Shown: positions 42,996 to 52,359, counted from the first letter of the stretch. The stretch: DNA of 64,000 nucleotides from Treponema phagedenis (GCF_008153345.1 NZ_CP042818.1:1426001-1490000); one strand, 5' to 3'. Notes: a model not told the origin generated them from the sequence alone. Program-made: numbers and translations.

Positions 42996-43988
42996 TTAGA
43001 GTAAAAGCATTTGGTTTTCGAAAGCTTTTACAAACTTAGGAATTAGATTGTTAATTTGCCCTTTAATATAGAGCCCTGAAGCTTGCTTATGTCCGCCGCC
43101 GCCGAAAGAAGCCGCAATAACACTCACATCAATTTTGTCAAAGGAGCGAAAACCTACCGAACAATGCGTTTCGGATTCTTGACGAATAATAACAATTGCT
43201 TCAACTCCGGCGATGCTTTGGATAAGTTGATATAGGGCATCGGAATCCCTGCCTTCAAGCCCAAATTCCTGTGTGTCCTCATAAGTTTCGAAAGAAAGCA
43301 TAAGTTTTCCGTCATAGTAAGGGGTAAGGCGAGAAAGAATTTTGCTAATCAGCATTCTTGATTTAAAAGAGCGGCCGCCGTTAATCTGTGCAAAAATTCG
43401 TTTTGGACTTGCTTTCGCTCGTACTAAACGGGAAGCGGCGGCAAATACCTCTGCACTGTTATAATCCAAGTGGCGAAAAAATCCTGTATCAGTAGAAAGA
43501 CCGAAAAAAAGGAGCTTCGCCTCTTCTTCGGTAACTTCACCGGTCATTTTTTCAATAATATGCTGAATAAGATAGGTAGTTGACGGCGATGTCTTCATTA
43601 TCAAAGATGCCGGAGAAGCTTCGGTATTTGTTGCATGATGATCAATAAAAACCGGTTTAAACGGTTTTAACTCTTCAGCTAAATCCCCCGTTCTTTCCAC
43701 ATTAGAGCAGTCAACAACAAAAAGTGCGGTTTCATTATTCGGCACAATATTTTCAGGTACATGCTCAAAGAAAAGCTCCTCATAGCATTTTATCTCTATA
43801 CGTTTAAAAGGACCCGCTGAAAGTAAAACAGTTTTTTTCCCAAGCCGTTGTAAAAAAAGCGAAAGAGCCAAACTACTTCCAATGCAGTCGCCGTCCGGCT
43901 CTTTATGTCCTGCTATGAGAAATACGGAATGAGAATTAATAAAAGTAACTAATTCATCCGAGATCTCGGGAACCTGAATAGTATCCAT
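42996..43988 (-). CDS. DHH/DHHA1 phosphoesterase, NrnA-like
   Basis: A 330-residue protein with the DHH metal motifs GHKEPDGDCIGSSLA, VVDCSN and FIDHHATN, and the C-terminal DHHA1 motif SFGGGGHKQASG. The length and architecture match NrnA, which degrades oligoribonucleotides and often pAp. It lies 37 bases downstream of the exported hypothetical gene on the same strand. Confidence 0.9.
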   Translation of the reverse strand: MDTIQVPEISDELVTFINSHSVFLIAGHKEPDGDCIGSSLALSLFLQRLGKKTVLLSAGPFKRIEIKCYEELFFEHVPENIVPNNETALFVVDCSNVERTGDLAEELKPFKPVFIDHHATNTEASPASLIMKTSPSTTYLIQHIIEKMTGEVTEEEAKLLFFGLSTDTGFFRHLDYNSAEVFAAASRLVRAKASPKRIFAQINGGRSFKSRMLISKILSRLTPYYDGKLMLSFETYEDTQEFGLEGRDSDALYQLIQSIAGVEAIVIIRQESETHCSVGFRSFDKIDVSVIAASFGGGGHKQASGLYIKGQINNLIPKFVKAFENQMLLL

Positions 43989-44025
43989 AGGTATAATTTC
44001 AAATCAGAAAAGTAATACTTTAATC

Positions 44026-44472
44026 TTAAAATTCAAGCGGAAGAGTTTCCACATTAAATTTATCATTATATAGAGCGGGCGCTTTTAAATTCCCCCAAAA
44101 TGTGCTTTTCAGGTTTTGCGGAGCTGCAATTTTAACACTGTAAAAGGCTCCTTCTTTAATAAAAAAGGTTAAATATGGATTAACTCTGGTATTTACCAAA
44201 ACCAATCGAGCTTTATTCACTTCCGGTTTAAACCAGTTATGCGGAATAAATACTTCGCCGGTTTTAAACCCTTCTCTTCGGTAAATAACATAATATCCGA
44301 GTTTGTGCGGAAAAACCTTTAGAATTGGTGCACTGATATAGTATAAATCAGGAATTGTTTCCTGACTCTGCTCATTTCCGCCGGCTCGCTCCGCCTCTTG
44401 TGCCGTAACGGCGCTCGATGAAAAAAATCCTAAAAACAGGATTGAACAGATGAAAAATAAGGATTTATTCAT
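44026..44472 (-). CDS. Exported hypothetical protein
   Basis: The start at 44472 follows GGAGG by 6 bases and opens a signal peptide (SLFFICSILFLGFFSSSAVTA, cleavage likely after TAQ or TA). The mature 125 residues are beta-rich and contain no motif I know. The upstream in-frame ATG would place residues before the signal. First gene of a two-gene unit with the DHH phosphoesterase. Confidence 0.7.
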   Translation of the reverse strand: MNKSLFFICSILFLGFFSSSAVTAQEAERAGGNEQSQETIPDLYYISAPILKVFPHKLGYYVIYRREGFKTGEVFIPHNWFKPEVNKARLVLVNTRVNPYLTFFIKEGAFYSVKIAAPQNLKSTFWGNLKAPALYNDKFNVETLPLEF

Positions 44473-44654
44473 AAAATTCCTCCAATGCATAATAACTGTA
44501 TAATAAGAGTATATCAAAAGTCAATAAATTCTGCAAGTATTTTTCATACAATGTCGTTAATCAATGATATTTTTAGACAATAATTTTATTCCAATAATAT
44601 TTTGTAATACCTTTTGCATTCAACGGAAAATCTTGAAAGAGATTTACGCTTTAA

Positions 44655-44795
44655 AACATCGTTTTGCATTGTTCTGATTTTGACGTCCGGTATGATTTAC
44701 CATAGGAATGCTTAAATCCGCAAGCCATTATCGTCGATGCCACTATGTATTATGGAAGTTAATTACAAAGCGCCACACTACACTATGTAAAAATA
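44655..44795 (+). repeat. Mosaic repeat fragment, copy k (right end)
   Basis: TTTAAAACATCG remnant, TTTTGACGTCCGG, TTTACCATAGGAATGCTTAAATC, CCGCAAGCCATTAT and TATGGAAGTTAATTACAAAGCGCCACACTAC, the degenerate right end. Upstream (44473-44650) nothing is recognised beyond AT-rich sequence. Confidence 0.65.
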
Positions 44796-44801
44796 AAGAG
44801 T

Positions 44802-45839
44802 TTATAATAACGGGATATTATGTTCGCTGCATTTGCGAATCATATCATCAGGCCAAACGGAAACTTGCGTTTCACCGATATGTGCTTTTCGTAAAAAGAA
44901 CATACACAGCCTTGACTGTCCGATTCCTCCGCCGATTGTTTGCGGCAATTTATTATTGAGTAAAAGCGTGTGAAAATATAACGAGCTTCTTTCCAGCGCA
45001 TTTCTGAAACTCAACTGTGCTTTCATTGTTTCGGGGCTGACTCGAATTCCCATTGAAGAAAGCTCTAAGGATTCTTGCAATACGGGATTCCATACTAAAA
45101 GGTCTCCGTTTAAACCGCGCTTTCCCGCTCCTGTTTCCGTAATCCAGTCATCATAGTCCGGCGCCCGTCCGTCATGCGGCTCGCCGTTTGCCAAAGGCGC
45201 TCCAATACCGATAATAAAAACCGCTCCATATTCTTCGGCAATTTTATGTTCCCGCTCTTTCGCCGTCAGCTTCGGATAAAGACTGTATAAATCTTCAGCA
45301 TGAATAAATGTGATTTTTTCAGGAAGTCGCGGCTCAAGGTTTGGATAATTATCATATAAAAAAAACTCAGTGCGCTTCAGACAATAATAAATTTTTTTTA
45401 CCTCTGTTTTTAGAAATTCAAGCGTTCTATTTTCTTCGGGCATTGAGCATTCCCAATCCCACTGGTCAACATACAAAGAATGAATATTATCAAGCTCTTC
45501 ATCGGCGCGGATTGCATTCATATCGGTGTAAATACCGAAGCCGGTTTTTAATTTCATCTCGGCAATTTTTACCCGCTTCCATTTTGCAAGCGAATGCACA
45601 ATTTCAAGCCGCTCATCATTCATATCCTTTACCGGAAAGGAGACCGGCCGCTCGATTCCCGTTAAATCATCATTTAAGCCCTTGCCTTGCGGAATAAAAA
45701 GCGGCGCTGTTACCCGCGTTAAATTCAATTCAGTTGAAAGACTTATCTGAAAAAAGTTTTTAATCTTAATAATTGCCTGCTCGGTTTCCTTAATCGACAA
45801 AATAGGCTGATAATTTTTCGGAAGTTTCAGTTTGCTCAT
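44802..45839 (-). CDS. asnA: Aspartate--ammonia ligase (AsnA)
   Basis: A 345-residue ammonia-dependent asparagine synthetase of the class II aminoacyl-tRNA-synthetase fold, of the usual length. Characteristic segments: TRVTAPLFIPQGKGLNDDL, SLAKWKRVKIAE, IYTDMNAIRADEE, YVDQWDWE, and the C-terminal GGGIGQSRLCMFFLRKAHIGE. It makes asparagine from aspartate, ATP and ammonia. Single gene on the minus strand. Confidence 0.97.
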   Translation of the reverse strand: MSKLKLPKNYQPILSIKETEQAIIKIKNFFQISLSTELNLTRVTAPLFIPQGKGLNDDLTGIERPVSFPVKDMNDERLEIVHSLAKWKRVKIAEMKLKTGFGIYTDMNAIRADEELDNIHSLYVDQWDWECSMPEENRTLEFLKTEVKKIYYCLKRTEFFLYDNYPNLEPRLPEKITFIHAEDLYSLYPKLTAKEREHKIAEEYGAVFIIGIGAPLANGEPHDGRAPDYDDWITETGAGKRGLNGDLLVWNPVLQESLELSSMGIRVSPETMKAQLSFRNALERSSLYFHTLLLNNKLPQTIGGGIGQSRLCMFFLRKAHIGETQVSVWPDDMIRKCSEHNIPLL

Positions 45840-46004
45840 ATAAAACCTTTGTTGTTAGTTTGATTTCGGCAGTATAAAGTAAAAATTGAATAAAGTAAAC
45901 AGCGGAAAGCAGGCTTTATTCGGATTCGGTCTCAATCATAATTTGATTGTTGTATGTAAACTTCACATCGGCGGCTTAGTATCATCACAAATACGAGAAA
46001 CCCG

Positions 46005-47190
46005 AATCGTAAAAAATTTTATAAAAAAGAGTTCGACACGGCGCAACGGTGAGCAATTTACCATAGTGGTGCTGAAATCCGGTTTTAACGTCCGTGTCAG
46101 TTCTGATTTTGCCGTCCGTGTCAAAACCAAACCTTGCGAGTTTTAAAGCTTTGCAAATTGTCTTGCTTTAAAACATCGCTGCTGTTTAGAACCACCGCCA
46201 TCCGTGGCGGTTCTGAGTTTTGCCGTCCATGTCAAAACCAAACCTGTGAGTTTGAAAACTCCTATTTATACAAATGCGGTAGTTTTCAAACTCAATTCTG
46301 CTTGGAAACACGGGCACCCGTGGCGGTTCTGATTTTGCCATCCCTGGCAAAACCAAACCTGCGAGTTTTAAAGCTTTACAAATAGTCTTGCTTTAAAACG
46401 TCGCTGCTGCGTGGAACCACCGCCGTCCGTGGCGGTGCTGATTTTGACGTCCATGTCAAAACCAAACCTGCGAGTTTTAAAGCTTTACAAACAGTTCTGC
46501 TTTAAAACGTCGCTTCTGCTTGGAACCACGGGCGTCCGTGCCCGTTCTGATTTTGCCGTCCGTGGCAAAACCAAACCTGTCTGTATGGAACCACCGCCAC
46601 GTCCTGATTTTTAGTATTCTTGATTAAATCAGTGCTGCGAGTTTAAAAACTCCTATATTATGTCGGTGTGGTAGTTTTTAAACATCGTTTGAATTTGTTC
46701 TGATTTTGCCGTCCGTGGCAAAACCAAACCGTCTGCGTTGAACCACCGCCGTCCATGGCGGTTCTGAGTTTTAACGTCCATGGCAAAAACTAAACCACGA
46801 GTTTTAAAAGCACTTGGAAAAAGTTTGTGCTTTTAAAACATCGTTTCTGTTTGGAACCACCGCCACGCACTGATTTTTAGTATTCTTGATTAAATCAGTG
46901 CTGCGAGTTTAAAAACTTCAATTTTATAATTTACTGCTGATGCTTTTAAACATCGTTTGCACTTGAGTAAGGGCGAACCTTGGAATTGCTACCTTTGGTT
47001 CGCCTACGAGGTTAAAAACTCCAAGTATATGGTGTAGTAGTTTTTAAACATCGTTTGGAATCGGACAGGGGCGAAGTTTTGAAATTTTACTTTAACTTCG
47101 CCAACGAGTTTTAAAGCTTCAAGTTTACAATTTTATGTTGATGCTTTTGATTATTGTACAGCAAGTTAATTGCAGACCGTATCCTTGATT
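46005..47190 (+). repeat. Large mosaic repeat cluster, copy l (about 1.2 kb)
   Basis: It starts with AAAAAATTTTATAAAAAAGAG and CGACACGGCGCAACGG. It then strings together at least eight CGAG...CATCG/CGTCG hairpins, with GAACCACCGCC/GGCGGTTC or GAACCACGGGC/GCCCGTTC palindromes and TTTTGCCGTCC(G)TGGCAAAA palindromes between them, near 118 bases per round from 46130 to 46560. Later modules include GGCGAACC...GGTTCGCC and GGCGAAGTT...AACTTCGCC. A degenerate right end (CAGCAAGTTAATTGCAGACCG) lies near 47160. Confidence 0.88.
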
Positions 47191-47254
47191 GTACTTTGAA
47201 CACTGCACCACATTTTATTTTTAAACACAAAATTCCGATAGATTTTTTTTAAGC

Positions 47255-47298
47255 TTGTTTTTTCAATCTAAAAGCACTATATTGTGATAAAACACAAT
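47255..47298 (+). promoter_or_regulatory. lemA promoter with overlapping operator-like inverted repeat
   Basis: TTGTTT (47255-47260), 17 bases, TATATT (47278-47283). ATTGTG-N6-CACAAT (47281-47298) overlaps the -10 box and start region, a place expected for a repressor. Confidence 0.5.
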
Positions 47299-47321
47299 CT
47301 ACACTATTAAGGAGTTTTTTA

Positions 47322-47930
47322 ATGACTAAAGGATTAAAAACAACACTGATTGTTGTCGGTGTAATAGTTGTTATAGGTTTTATGCTTTATAACTTTTTTG
47401 TCGGCAATTATAACAGCATGGTTACACAGGAAGAAGGCGTTAAGTCTGCATGGAGCCAGGTTGAAAATGTGTACCAAAGACGCTTGGATCTTATTCCCAA
47501 TTTGGTTTCAACAGTAAAAGGTTATGCAAAGCACGAACAGGACACGTTTACCAAACTTGCCGAAGCTCGCTCGCAAGCAGGCGGTGTTATCAAAATTGAC
47601 GAAGACATGCTTGATGACCCCGAAAAATTTGCAAAGTTCCAAAAAGCGCAAAATCAGTTGGGCAGCTCCTTGCAACGGCTGTTAGCGGTAGCGGAAAACT
47701 ATCCCGAATTAAAGGCAAATCAGAACTTTCTGGATTTACAAAGCCAGCTGGAAGGAACTGAAAACCGTATTGCGGTAGAACGAAAACGCTATAACGAGGT
47801 AGTACAGCAGTACAATGGTTTTATCAGGGTTTTTCCCAAATCCTTCATTGCAAATATGTTCGGCTTTAGACCAAAAGCGTACTTTCAAGCGGATGAAGAG
47901 GCTTCAAAAGCTCCGAAAGTTGAGTTTTAA
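47322..47930 (+). CDS. lemA: LemA family protein
   Basis: A 202-residue protein with one N-terminal helix (TLIVVGVIVVIGFMLYNFFVG) and a helical bundle with the LemA hallmarks SAWSQVENVYQRRLDLIPNLVSTVKGYAKHE, ENYPELKANQNFLDLQSQLEGTENRIAVERKRYNE and FPKSFIANMFGF. LemA genes commonly precede TPM-domain genes, as here. Role in envelope homeostasis is general family knowledge; the precise activity is unknown. Own promoter and AAGGAG site. Confidence 0.95.
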   Translation: MTKGLKTTLIVVGVIVVIGFMLYNFFVGNYNSMVTQEEGVKSAWSQVENVYQRRLDLIPNLVSTVKGYAKHEQDTFTKLAEARSQAGGVIKIDEDMLDDPEKFAKFQKAQNQLGSSLQRLLAVAENYPELKANQNFLDLQSQLEGTENRIAVERKRYNEVVQQYNGFIRVFPKSFIANMFGFRPKAYFQADEEASKAPKVEF

Positions 47931-47953
47931 TTGTTTATAAAACCATAGGTTCG

Positions 47954-47994
47954 TTTTGCAGGCAAAAAGTCCCGCAAACCTTTTGCCTGCAAAA
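47954..47994. repeat. 14-bp perfect stem between lemA and the first TPM gene
   Basis: TTTTGCAGGCAAAA and TTTTGCCTGCAAAA pair perfectly across 13 bases. No T-run follows, so it may slow or process the lemA-TPM transcript rather than end it. Confidence 0.6.
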
Positions 47995-48021
47995 ACAAAA
48001 AGCAAATTCGGAGAAGAAAAT

Positions 48022-48831
48022 ATGAAAAAGAGGATCAGCGTTATTTTCCTTTCTTTTCTCTGCCTTGTTGCAATAGCCCTGGAGGTTCCGCCGCTTAAAG
48101 AACCGGTAACCGACCTTGCAGGCATATTGAGCGAAACCGAGCACAAAGAAATTTCCGATTTTTTACTAAAAACAGACTCAAGCTCAGCTTTGCAAATTGC
48201 CGTGTTAATTATTCCGTCATTAAAAGGTGAAGTACTTGAAGACTATTCAATACGGGTTGCAAAAGAATGGAAAATCGGACAAAAAGGAAAAGATTCAGGA
48301 GTTATCCTGCTTGTTTCAAAAAATGACCGTAAAATCCGTATCGAAGTTGGCTACGGACTTGAAGGCTCCATAACCGATGCAAAAGCCGCCTCAATTATCC
48401 GCAATGTCATCGCTCCGCAATTTAAAAAAGAAAAATACGGCGAAGGCATTTATCAGGCGGTGCAAAATATTGCGGGGCTTGCCTTGGAAGATGAAAGCCT
48501 TATTTCAGATACGCTGAAGACAGAAGATGACTACGATACACTGGGTATTGTTTCAATTATTTTATATATCATAGCCTTTTTTATGGCATTACCGATACTG
48601 GCAGTTCCTTTTGTTATCGTTATAATGATGCTTCGGATTATATGGTGGACAACCTGTCTCATACTCGGCATTGAATACAAACCCTTATTCCCCAAGTTTA
48701 TGAATAGTTCATCGGGAGGCAGTTATAGCGGCAGCAGTTATAGTAGTAGCAGCTATAGCAGTAGCAGTAGCAGCTCGTATAGCGGCGGCGGTGGAAGCTT
48801 TGGCGGCGGGGGAGCTTCAGGCGGTTGGTAG
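48022..48831 (+). CDS. TPM-domain (YgcG-like) membrane protein, copy 1
   Basis: The start at 48022 follows GGAGAAG. 269 residues: signal peptide (VIFLSFLCLVAIALE), a TPM domain (PLKEPVTDLAGILSETEHKEI, VLIIPSLKGEVLEDYSIRVAKEWKIGQKGKDSGVILLVSKNDRKIRIEVGYGLEG as landmarks), one or two membrane helices (about 190-235) and a Ser/Tyr/Gly-rich tail ending GGGASGGW. Typical partner of LemA. First of three tandem paralogs. Confidence 0.9.
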   Translation: MKKRISVIFLSFLCLVAIALEVPPLKEPVTDLAGILSETEHKEISDFLLKTDSSSALQIAVLIIPSLKGEVLEDYSIRVAKEWKIGQKGKDSGVILLVSKNDRKIRIEVGYGLEGSITDAKAASIIRNVIAPQFKKEKYGEGIYQAVQNIAGLALEDESLISDTLKTEDDYDTLGIVSIILYIIAFFMALPILAVPFVIVIMMLRIIWWTTCLILGIEYKPLFPKFMNSSSGGSYSGSSYSSSSYSSSSSSSYSGGGGSFGGGGASGGW

Positions 48832-48845
48832 TTCGGCTCCAAAAA

Positions 48846-49080
48846 TTAAAAATTACCTGAATTACGGAAAAGGAATTTATCAGGCAGTAGACATTCTCGC
48901 GGGACTTGCCTTAGCAAAATGAAAGTCTGTTTTTAAATGAGAGATACGTAACTGCCGGTAACGGCGAGCAACTTGCATATAGGATGTTTTTTCGGTACTA
49001 TCTTTATAACACTCATTTTACGTCAGAAAGAAAGTGAAAGATTCTTACACAAAGGAAGAATACGACAAAAGTTTACAGTA
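48846..49080 (+). pseudogene. Relic of a fourth TPM paralog
   Basis: Between two intact paralogs the sequence encodes NYGKGIYQAVDILAGLALAK and then a stop, clearly the paralog motif YGEGIYQAVQNIAGLALED. After a frame change, AATGAAAGTCTG matches the paralog GATGAAAGCCTT, and a hydrophobic stretch (FFGTIFITLIL) matches the transmembrane part of copy 3. The N-terminal TPM region and the Gly/Ser tail are gone. Probable remnant of an unequal exchange among the tandem copies. Confidence 0.65.
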
Positions 49081-49136
49081 AAGTGCTTTTTACCATAGAA
49101 TTGAGGAAACAAAAATTACAAGGAAGGAAAAACACT

Positions 49137-49913
49137 GTGAAAAAAAGAATTGCATTTTTTATTTTTTTTGTTCTCTGTTTTATTGCGACAGCATTGGAAG
49201 TTCCGCCGCTTAAAGAACCGGTAACAGACCTTGCGGGAGTATTGGATACAGCCGAGCATACAAAAATTTCCGATTTTTTAACAAAACTCGATACATCCAG
49301 TCAGGTTCAAATTGCGGTTTTAATCATTCCTTCGTTGGAAGGAGAATCCTTAGAAGATTATTCGATGCAGGTCGCTGAAAAATGGAAAATCGGGCAAAAG
49401 GGAAAAGATTCGGGGGTTATCCTGCTTATTGCAAACGATGAGCATAAAATTCGTATTGAGGTAGGCTATGGGCTTGAAGGCTTTATCACCGATGCAAAAG
49501 CCTCATCAATTATTCGCAATGTGATTGCGCCGGAATTTAAGAAAAACAACTATGGTGAAGGAATATACCAAGCGGTACAAAACCTTGCCGGTCTTGCCCT
49601 AGAAGATGAAAGCCTTATTTCAGATAAACTGAATACAGAAGAAGATTCCGACGGCACCCCATGGCTCCTCATTATAATCATAGTGGCTGTTTTTTTATTA
49701 GTTGGCGGTTTACAGGGCAAACGGCGAAGCGGTTCCCCAAGTTTCGGCCGAGGCTTTTCAAGCGGTATAGGCGGAGGCTTTTCCGGCGACAGCGGTAATT
49801 TTGGCGGAGGCGGAGGCTTCTCGAGCGGCGGCGGCAGTTCTTTCAGCGGCGGCAGTTCTTTCAGCGGCGGTGGTGGAAGCTTTGGCGGCGGCGGGGCTTC
49901 AGGCGGCTGGTAA
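49137..49913 (+). CDS. TPM-domain (YgcG-like) membrane protein, copy 2
   Basis: The GTG at 49137 follows AAGGAAGG and opens a signal peptide equivalent to copy 1. 258 residues with the same TPM domain (over 75 percent alike by eye), one membrane helix (LLIIIIVAVFLLVGGL) and a Gly/Ser/Phe-rich tail (FGGGGGFSSGGGSSF type) that again ends in GGGASGGW. The tail differs in composition from copy 1 (Phe/Gly instead of Ser/Tyr). Confidence 0.88.
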   Translation: MKKRIAFFIFFVLCFIATALEVPPLKEPVTDLAGVLDTAEHTKISDFLTKLDTSSQVQIAVLIIPSLEGESLEDYSMQVAEKWKIGQKGKDSGVILLIANDEHKIRIEVGYGLEGFITDAKASSIIRNVIAPEFKKNNYGEGIYQAVQNLAGLALEDESLISDKLNTEEDSDGTPWLLIIIIVAVFLLVGGLQGKRRSGSPSFGRGFSSGIGGGFSGDSGNFGGGGGFSSGGGSSFSGGSSFSGGGGSFGGGGASGGW

Positions 49914-50069
49914 ATCTTTTCCATATAGAGGTTGTTTTTTTGAGCCTTTTTTTTAGAATTGGTACTCCAAAGGCAGGGAAAACAGTTTTCTAAACTCCGT
50001 ACTATTCCGATAAAAACCTCTTAAAGGAAAAATGAGTTGAGGTTAAAGAAGAAGTATTCCGCATGTGCG

Positions 50070-50285
50070 AATTCGGCATTCCTATGGTAAGTTTACTCGC
50101 CCTTGCCAAATTCCAAACGATGTTTAAAAGTATCAACACTGTTTTGTAAAATTGAAGCTTTTAAACTCGTAGGCGAACCAAAGGTGGAAATTCCAAGGGT
50201 TCGCCCTTGTGCCGTGTCGGACTCTTTTTATAATAGGCGTTTTTAAACTCGTGGATTAGTTTTTGCCATGGACGGCAAAAACTAA
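50070..50285 (-). repeat. Mosaic repeat fragment, copy m
   Basis: CATTCCTATGGTAAGTTTACTCGCCC, CGATGTTTAAAAG...GCTTTTAAACTCG hairpin, GGCGAACCAAAGGTGG...CCAAGGGTTCGCC hairpin, CCGTGTCGGACTC and a TTTTTGCCATGGACGGCAAAAA palindrome. It fills most of the gap 49914-50324; 49914-50069 holds nothing recognised. Confidence 0.7.
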
Positions 50286-50324
50286 TATTTGCTTATTGGA
50301 TTATGCTTTTTATCGGAGAAGGTT

Positions 50325-51136
50325 ATGAAAAAAAAGATTGCCGTTTTTGTTTTTTTTCTTCTTTGTTTTATTGCGGCGGCGTTGGAGGTTCCGCCGTTGA
50401 AATGGCCGGTAACCGATACGGCGGGTATACTGACCAAAGACGAGCATGAGAAAATTTACGCTTTTTTGCGAAAGACAGAGGCAAACTCAAGTCTGCAAAT
50501 TGCCGTGTTAATCATTCCGGCATTACAGGGAGAAGTACTTGAAAACTATTCCATGCGGGTTGCAGAAAAATGGAAAATAGGCAAAAAGGGAAAAGACTCG
50601 GGTGTTATTTTGCTTGTTTCAAAAAATGACCGTAAAATTCGTATTGAGGTCGGTTACGGACTTGAAGGCTTTATCACCGACGCAAAGGCTTCTTCGATTA
50701 TCCGCAATGTCATCGCTCCGCAATTTAGAAAAGAAAAATACGGTGAAGGCATTTACCAAGCGGTAGAAAATATTGCGGGACTTGCCTTGCAAGATGAAGC
50801 CTTGTTTCAAGCATAGTGAATGTAGAACCCGCAGGCAAATCTTCGCTTACCGAAATTATCTTTGCGATAATTTTCGGAGTATGTGCGCCTATTGCCGTAT
50901 TTATTTTGATACTAAGGAAGATACTGCTGGGAATTGACAAGTACCTTGCCAAGAAATATCCCAGCACTGCAGGCTTATCTACCGAAGGACGCCATTATAG
51001 CAGCAGCTCGTACAGCAGCAGTTCATATAGCAGCAGTTCATCCAGCAGAAGCTCGTACAGCAGTTCATCCAGCAGCAGCTCGTATAGCGGCGGTGGTGGA
51101 AGCTTTGGCGGCGGCGGAGCTTCAGGCGGCTGGTAG
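50325..51136 (+). pseudogene. TPM-domain protein, copy 3, broken by a one-base frameshift
   Basis: The first part (50325-50816) encodes signal peptide and TPM domain and stops after QDEALFQA. The second (from about 50798, open in the -1 frame to 51136) encodes the membrane helix and Ser/Tyr tail ending GGGASGGW. The paralogs read GATGAAAGCCTT where this copy reads GATGAAGCCTTG at about 50794: restoring one A fuses both parts as DESLVSSIVNVEPAG. The stop overlaps a GTG (TAGTG), so separate translation of the tail is possible but lacks a ribosome site. A sequence error in an A run is an alternative. Confidence 0.8.
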
Positions 51137-51221
51137 TTTGCGGATGTAAAACCGCTGTGAAATAAAAATTATTCATATCCGGACTCTTGCTATAACGAAA
51201 AGAAATTGCTATGCTAAAACA

Positions 51222-52109
51222 ATGAAAGGAAAAACAAAGTTTTTTATTACGCTTATTATTTTAGTCGGAGTTTCTTCAGCGGTTTTTATCGCCGGCTGGC
51301 TGCAGTTTTCGGTTCCCGCAGGTAAATACGGAATTCTTCTTTCACGTTCAAGCGGCTACTATCAAAAAGTGATTATGCCCGGTCAATTCTTGTGGCGTTG
51401 GGAGCGGCTCATCCCAACAAATGCAAAAGTCCTTATTTTTGATCTCCAAAGACAAAATATTCTTACGACAGTTACCGACACACTGCCTTCTGCCGCACAA
51501 TATCAAGCAATACTTGAAAAAAAAGCCGATTTTTCATGGAAAATTACTGTTTCTTCCGATGTTCGCCTTAAGCCTGAAAAACTTTTAAATGTAATTGAGC
51601 ATGAAAATATTACTGATCAAGCCGGACTCGATTCTTATATAAGAACAAAAATTGAAGCCCTTCAGCGTCAGGCAGCATACAGCCTCATCTCTTCATATCT
51701 TGAAAACAATGAAATGTATGAAGCCATGAAAACCCAATACGGTAAAATCTCTCATCAGATTAAAAAAGAAATCACATCCGATATTCTTGAAATTGAATCT
51801 GTCTGGGTACAAGACATAACCATCCCCGACATGGCTTTATATAAATCGGTTGTAAATACCTACAACATATACGAGCAAAAACGAAGCGAACTTTTAGCAG
51901 AGCTTGCCGCTGAAAATGCAAAACATGCCGCAAATGAAGAACTTCAACTGCAGCGCATGACTAAATGGGGAGAATTCCTGAAAAGATACCCTTCCATCAT
52001 TGAATTTTTAGCTGTAGCTCGAGATGACGCACAATCAACGCTAAACACTTTGAAAAGCGTACAAAACACTGACCAAAAAAATAATCAGGACAGTAAAAAC
52101 ACCCCGTAA
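51222..52109 (+). CDS. SPFH/Band 7-like membrane protein
   Basis: A 295-residue protein with one N-terminal helix (FITLIILVGVSSAVFIAGWL) and a prohibitin-like region (VPAGKYGILLSRSSGYYQKVIMPGQFLWRWERLIPTNAKV), followed by a helical part (IYEQKRSELLAELAAENAKHAANEELQLQRM). The layout fits SPFH proteins, though the match is distant. It may scaffold membrane proteins; the nearby LemA/TPM genes are also envelope-linked. No strong ribosome site is seen. Confidence 0.65.
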   Translation: MKGKTKFFITLIILVGVSSAVFIAGWLQFSVPAGKYGILLSRSSGYYQKVIMPGQFLWRWERLIPTNAKVLIFDLQRQNILTTVTDTLPSAAQYQAILEKKADFSWKITVSSDVRLKPEKLLNVIEHENITDQAGLDSYIRTKIEALQRQAAYSLISSYLENNEMYEAMKTQYGKISHQIKKEITSDILEIESVWVQDITIPDMALYKSVVNTYNIYEQKRSELLAELAAENAKHAANEELQLQRMTKWGEFLKRYPSIIEFLAVARDDAQSTLNTLKSVQNTDQKNNQDSKNTP

Positions 52110-52359
52110 AAACTAAAAATGAGAGTAAGAAACTTACAAAAGTTTCCGGATACAGCCTCTTTACGCTTAGAAACATGTATAAAAATTCACCTTTTGTATT
52201 GTGTATCATAAAGCAGTAAAATCAAGGGTGAGTCCTAAAACCTGCAAAGATTAAACAAAAGCAAAATCTTACCCTTTATTGCAGTTTATTATGTAGATAT
52301 AAATTGATTGTTTTTAGTAATAAGAGTATAGTAACGGTTATACTTATCCGGAGGAAAAA

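Noticed and set aside
45886-46614. Several 60-90 residue ORFs in the repeat cluster
   Set aside because: They translate repeat modules (ETRAPVAVLILPS-like) and recur wherever the modules occur; no start signals.
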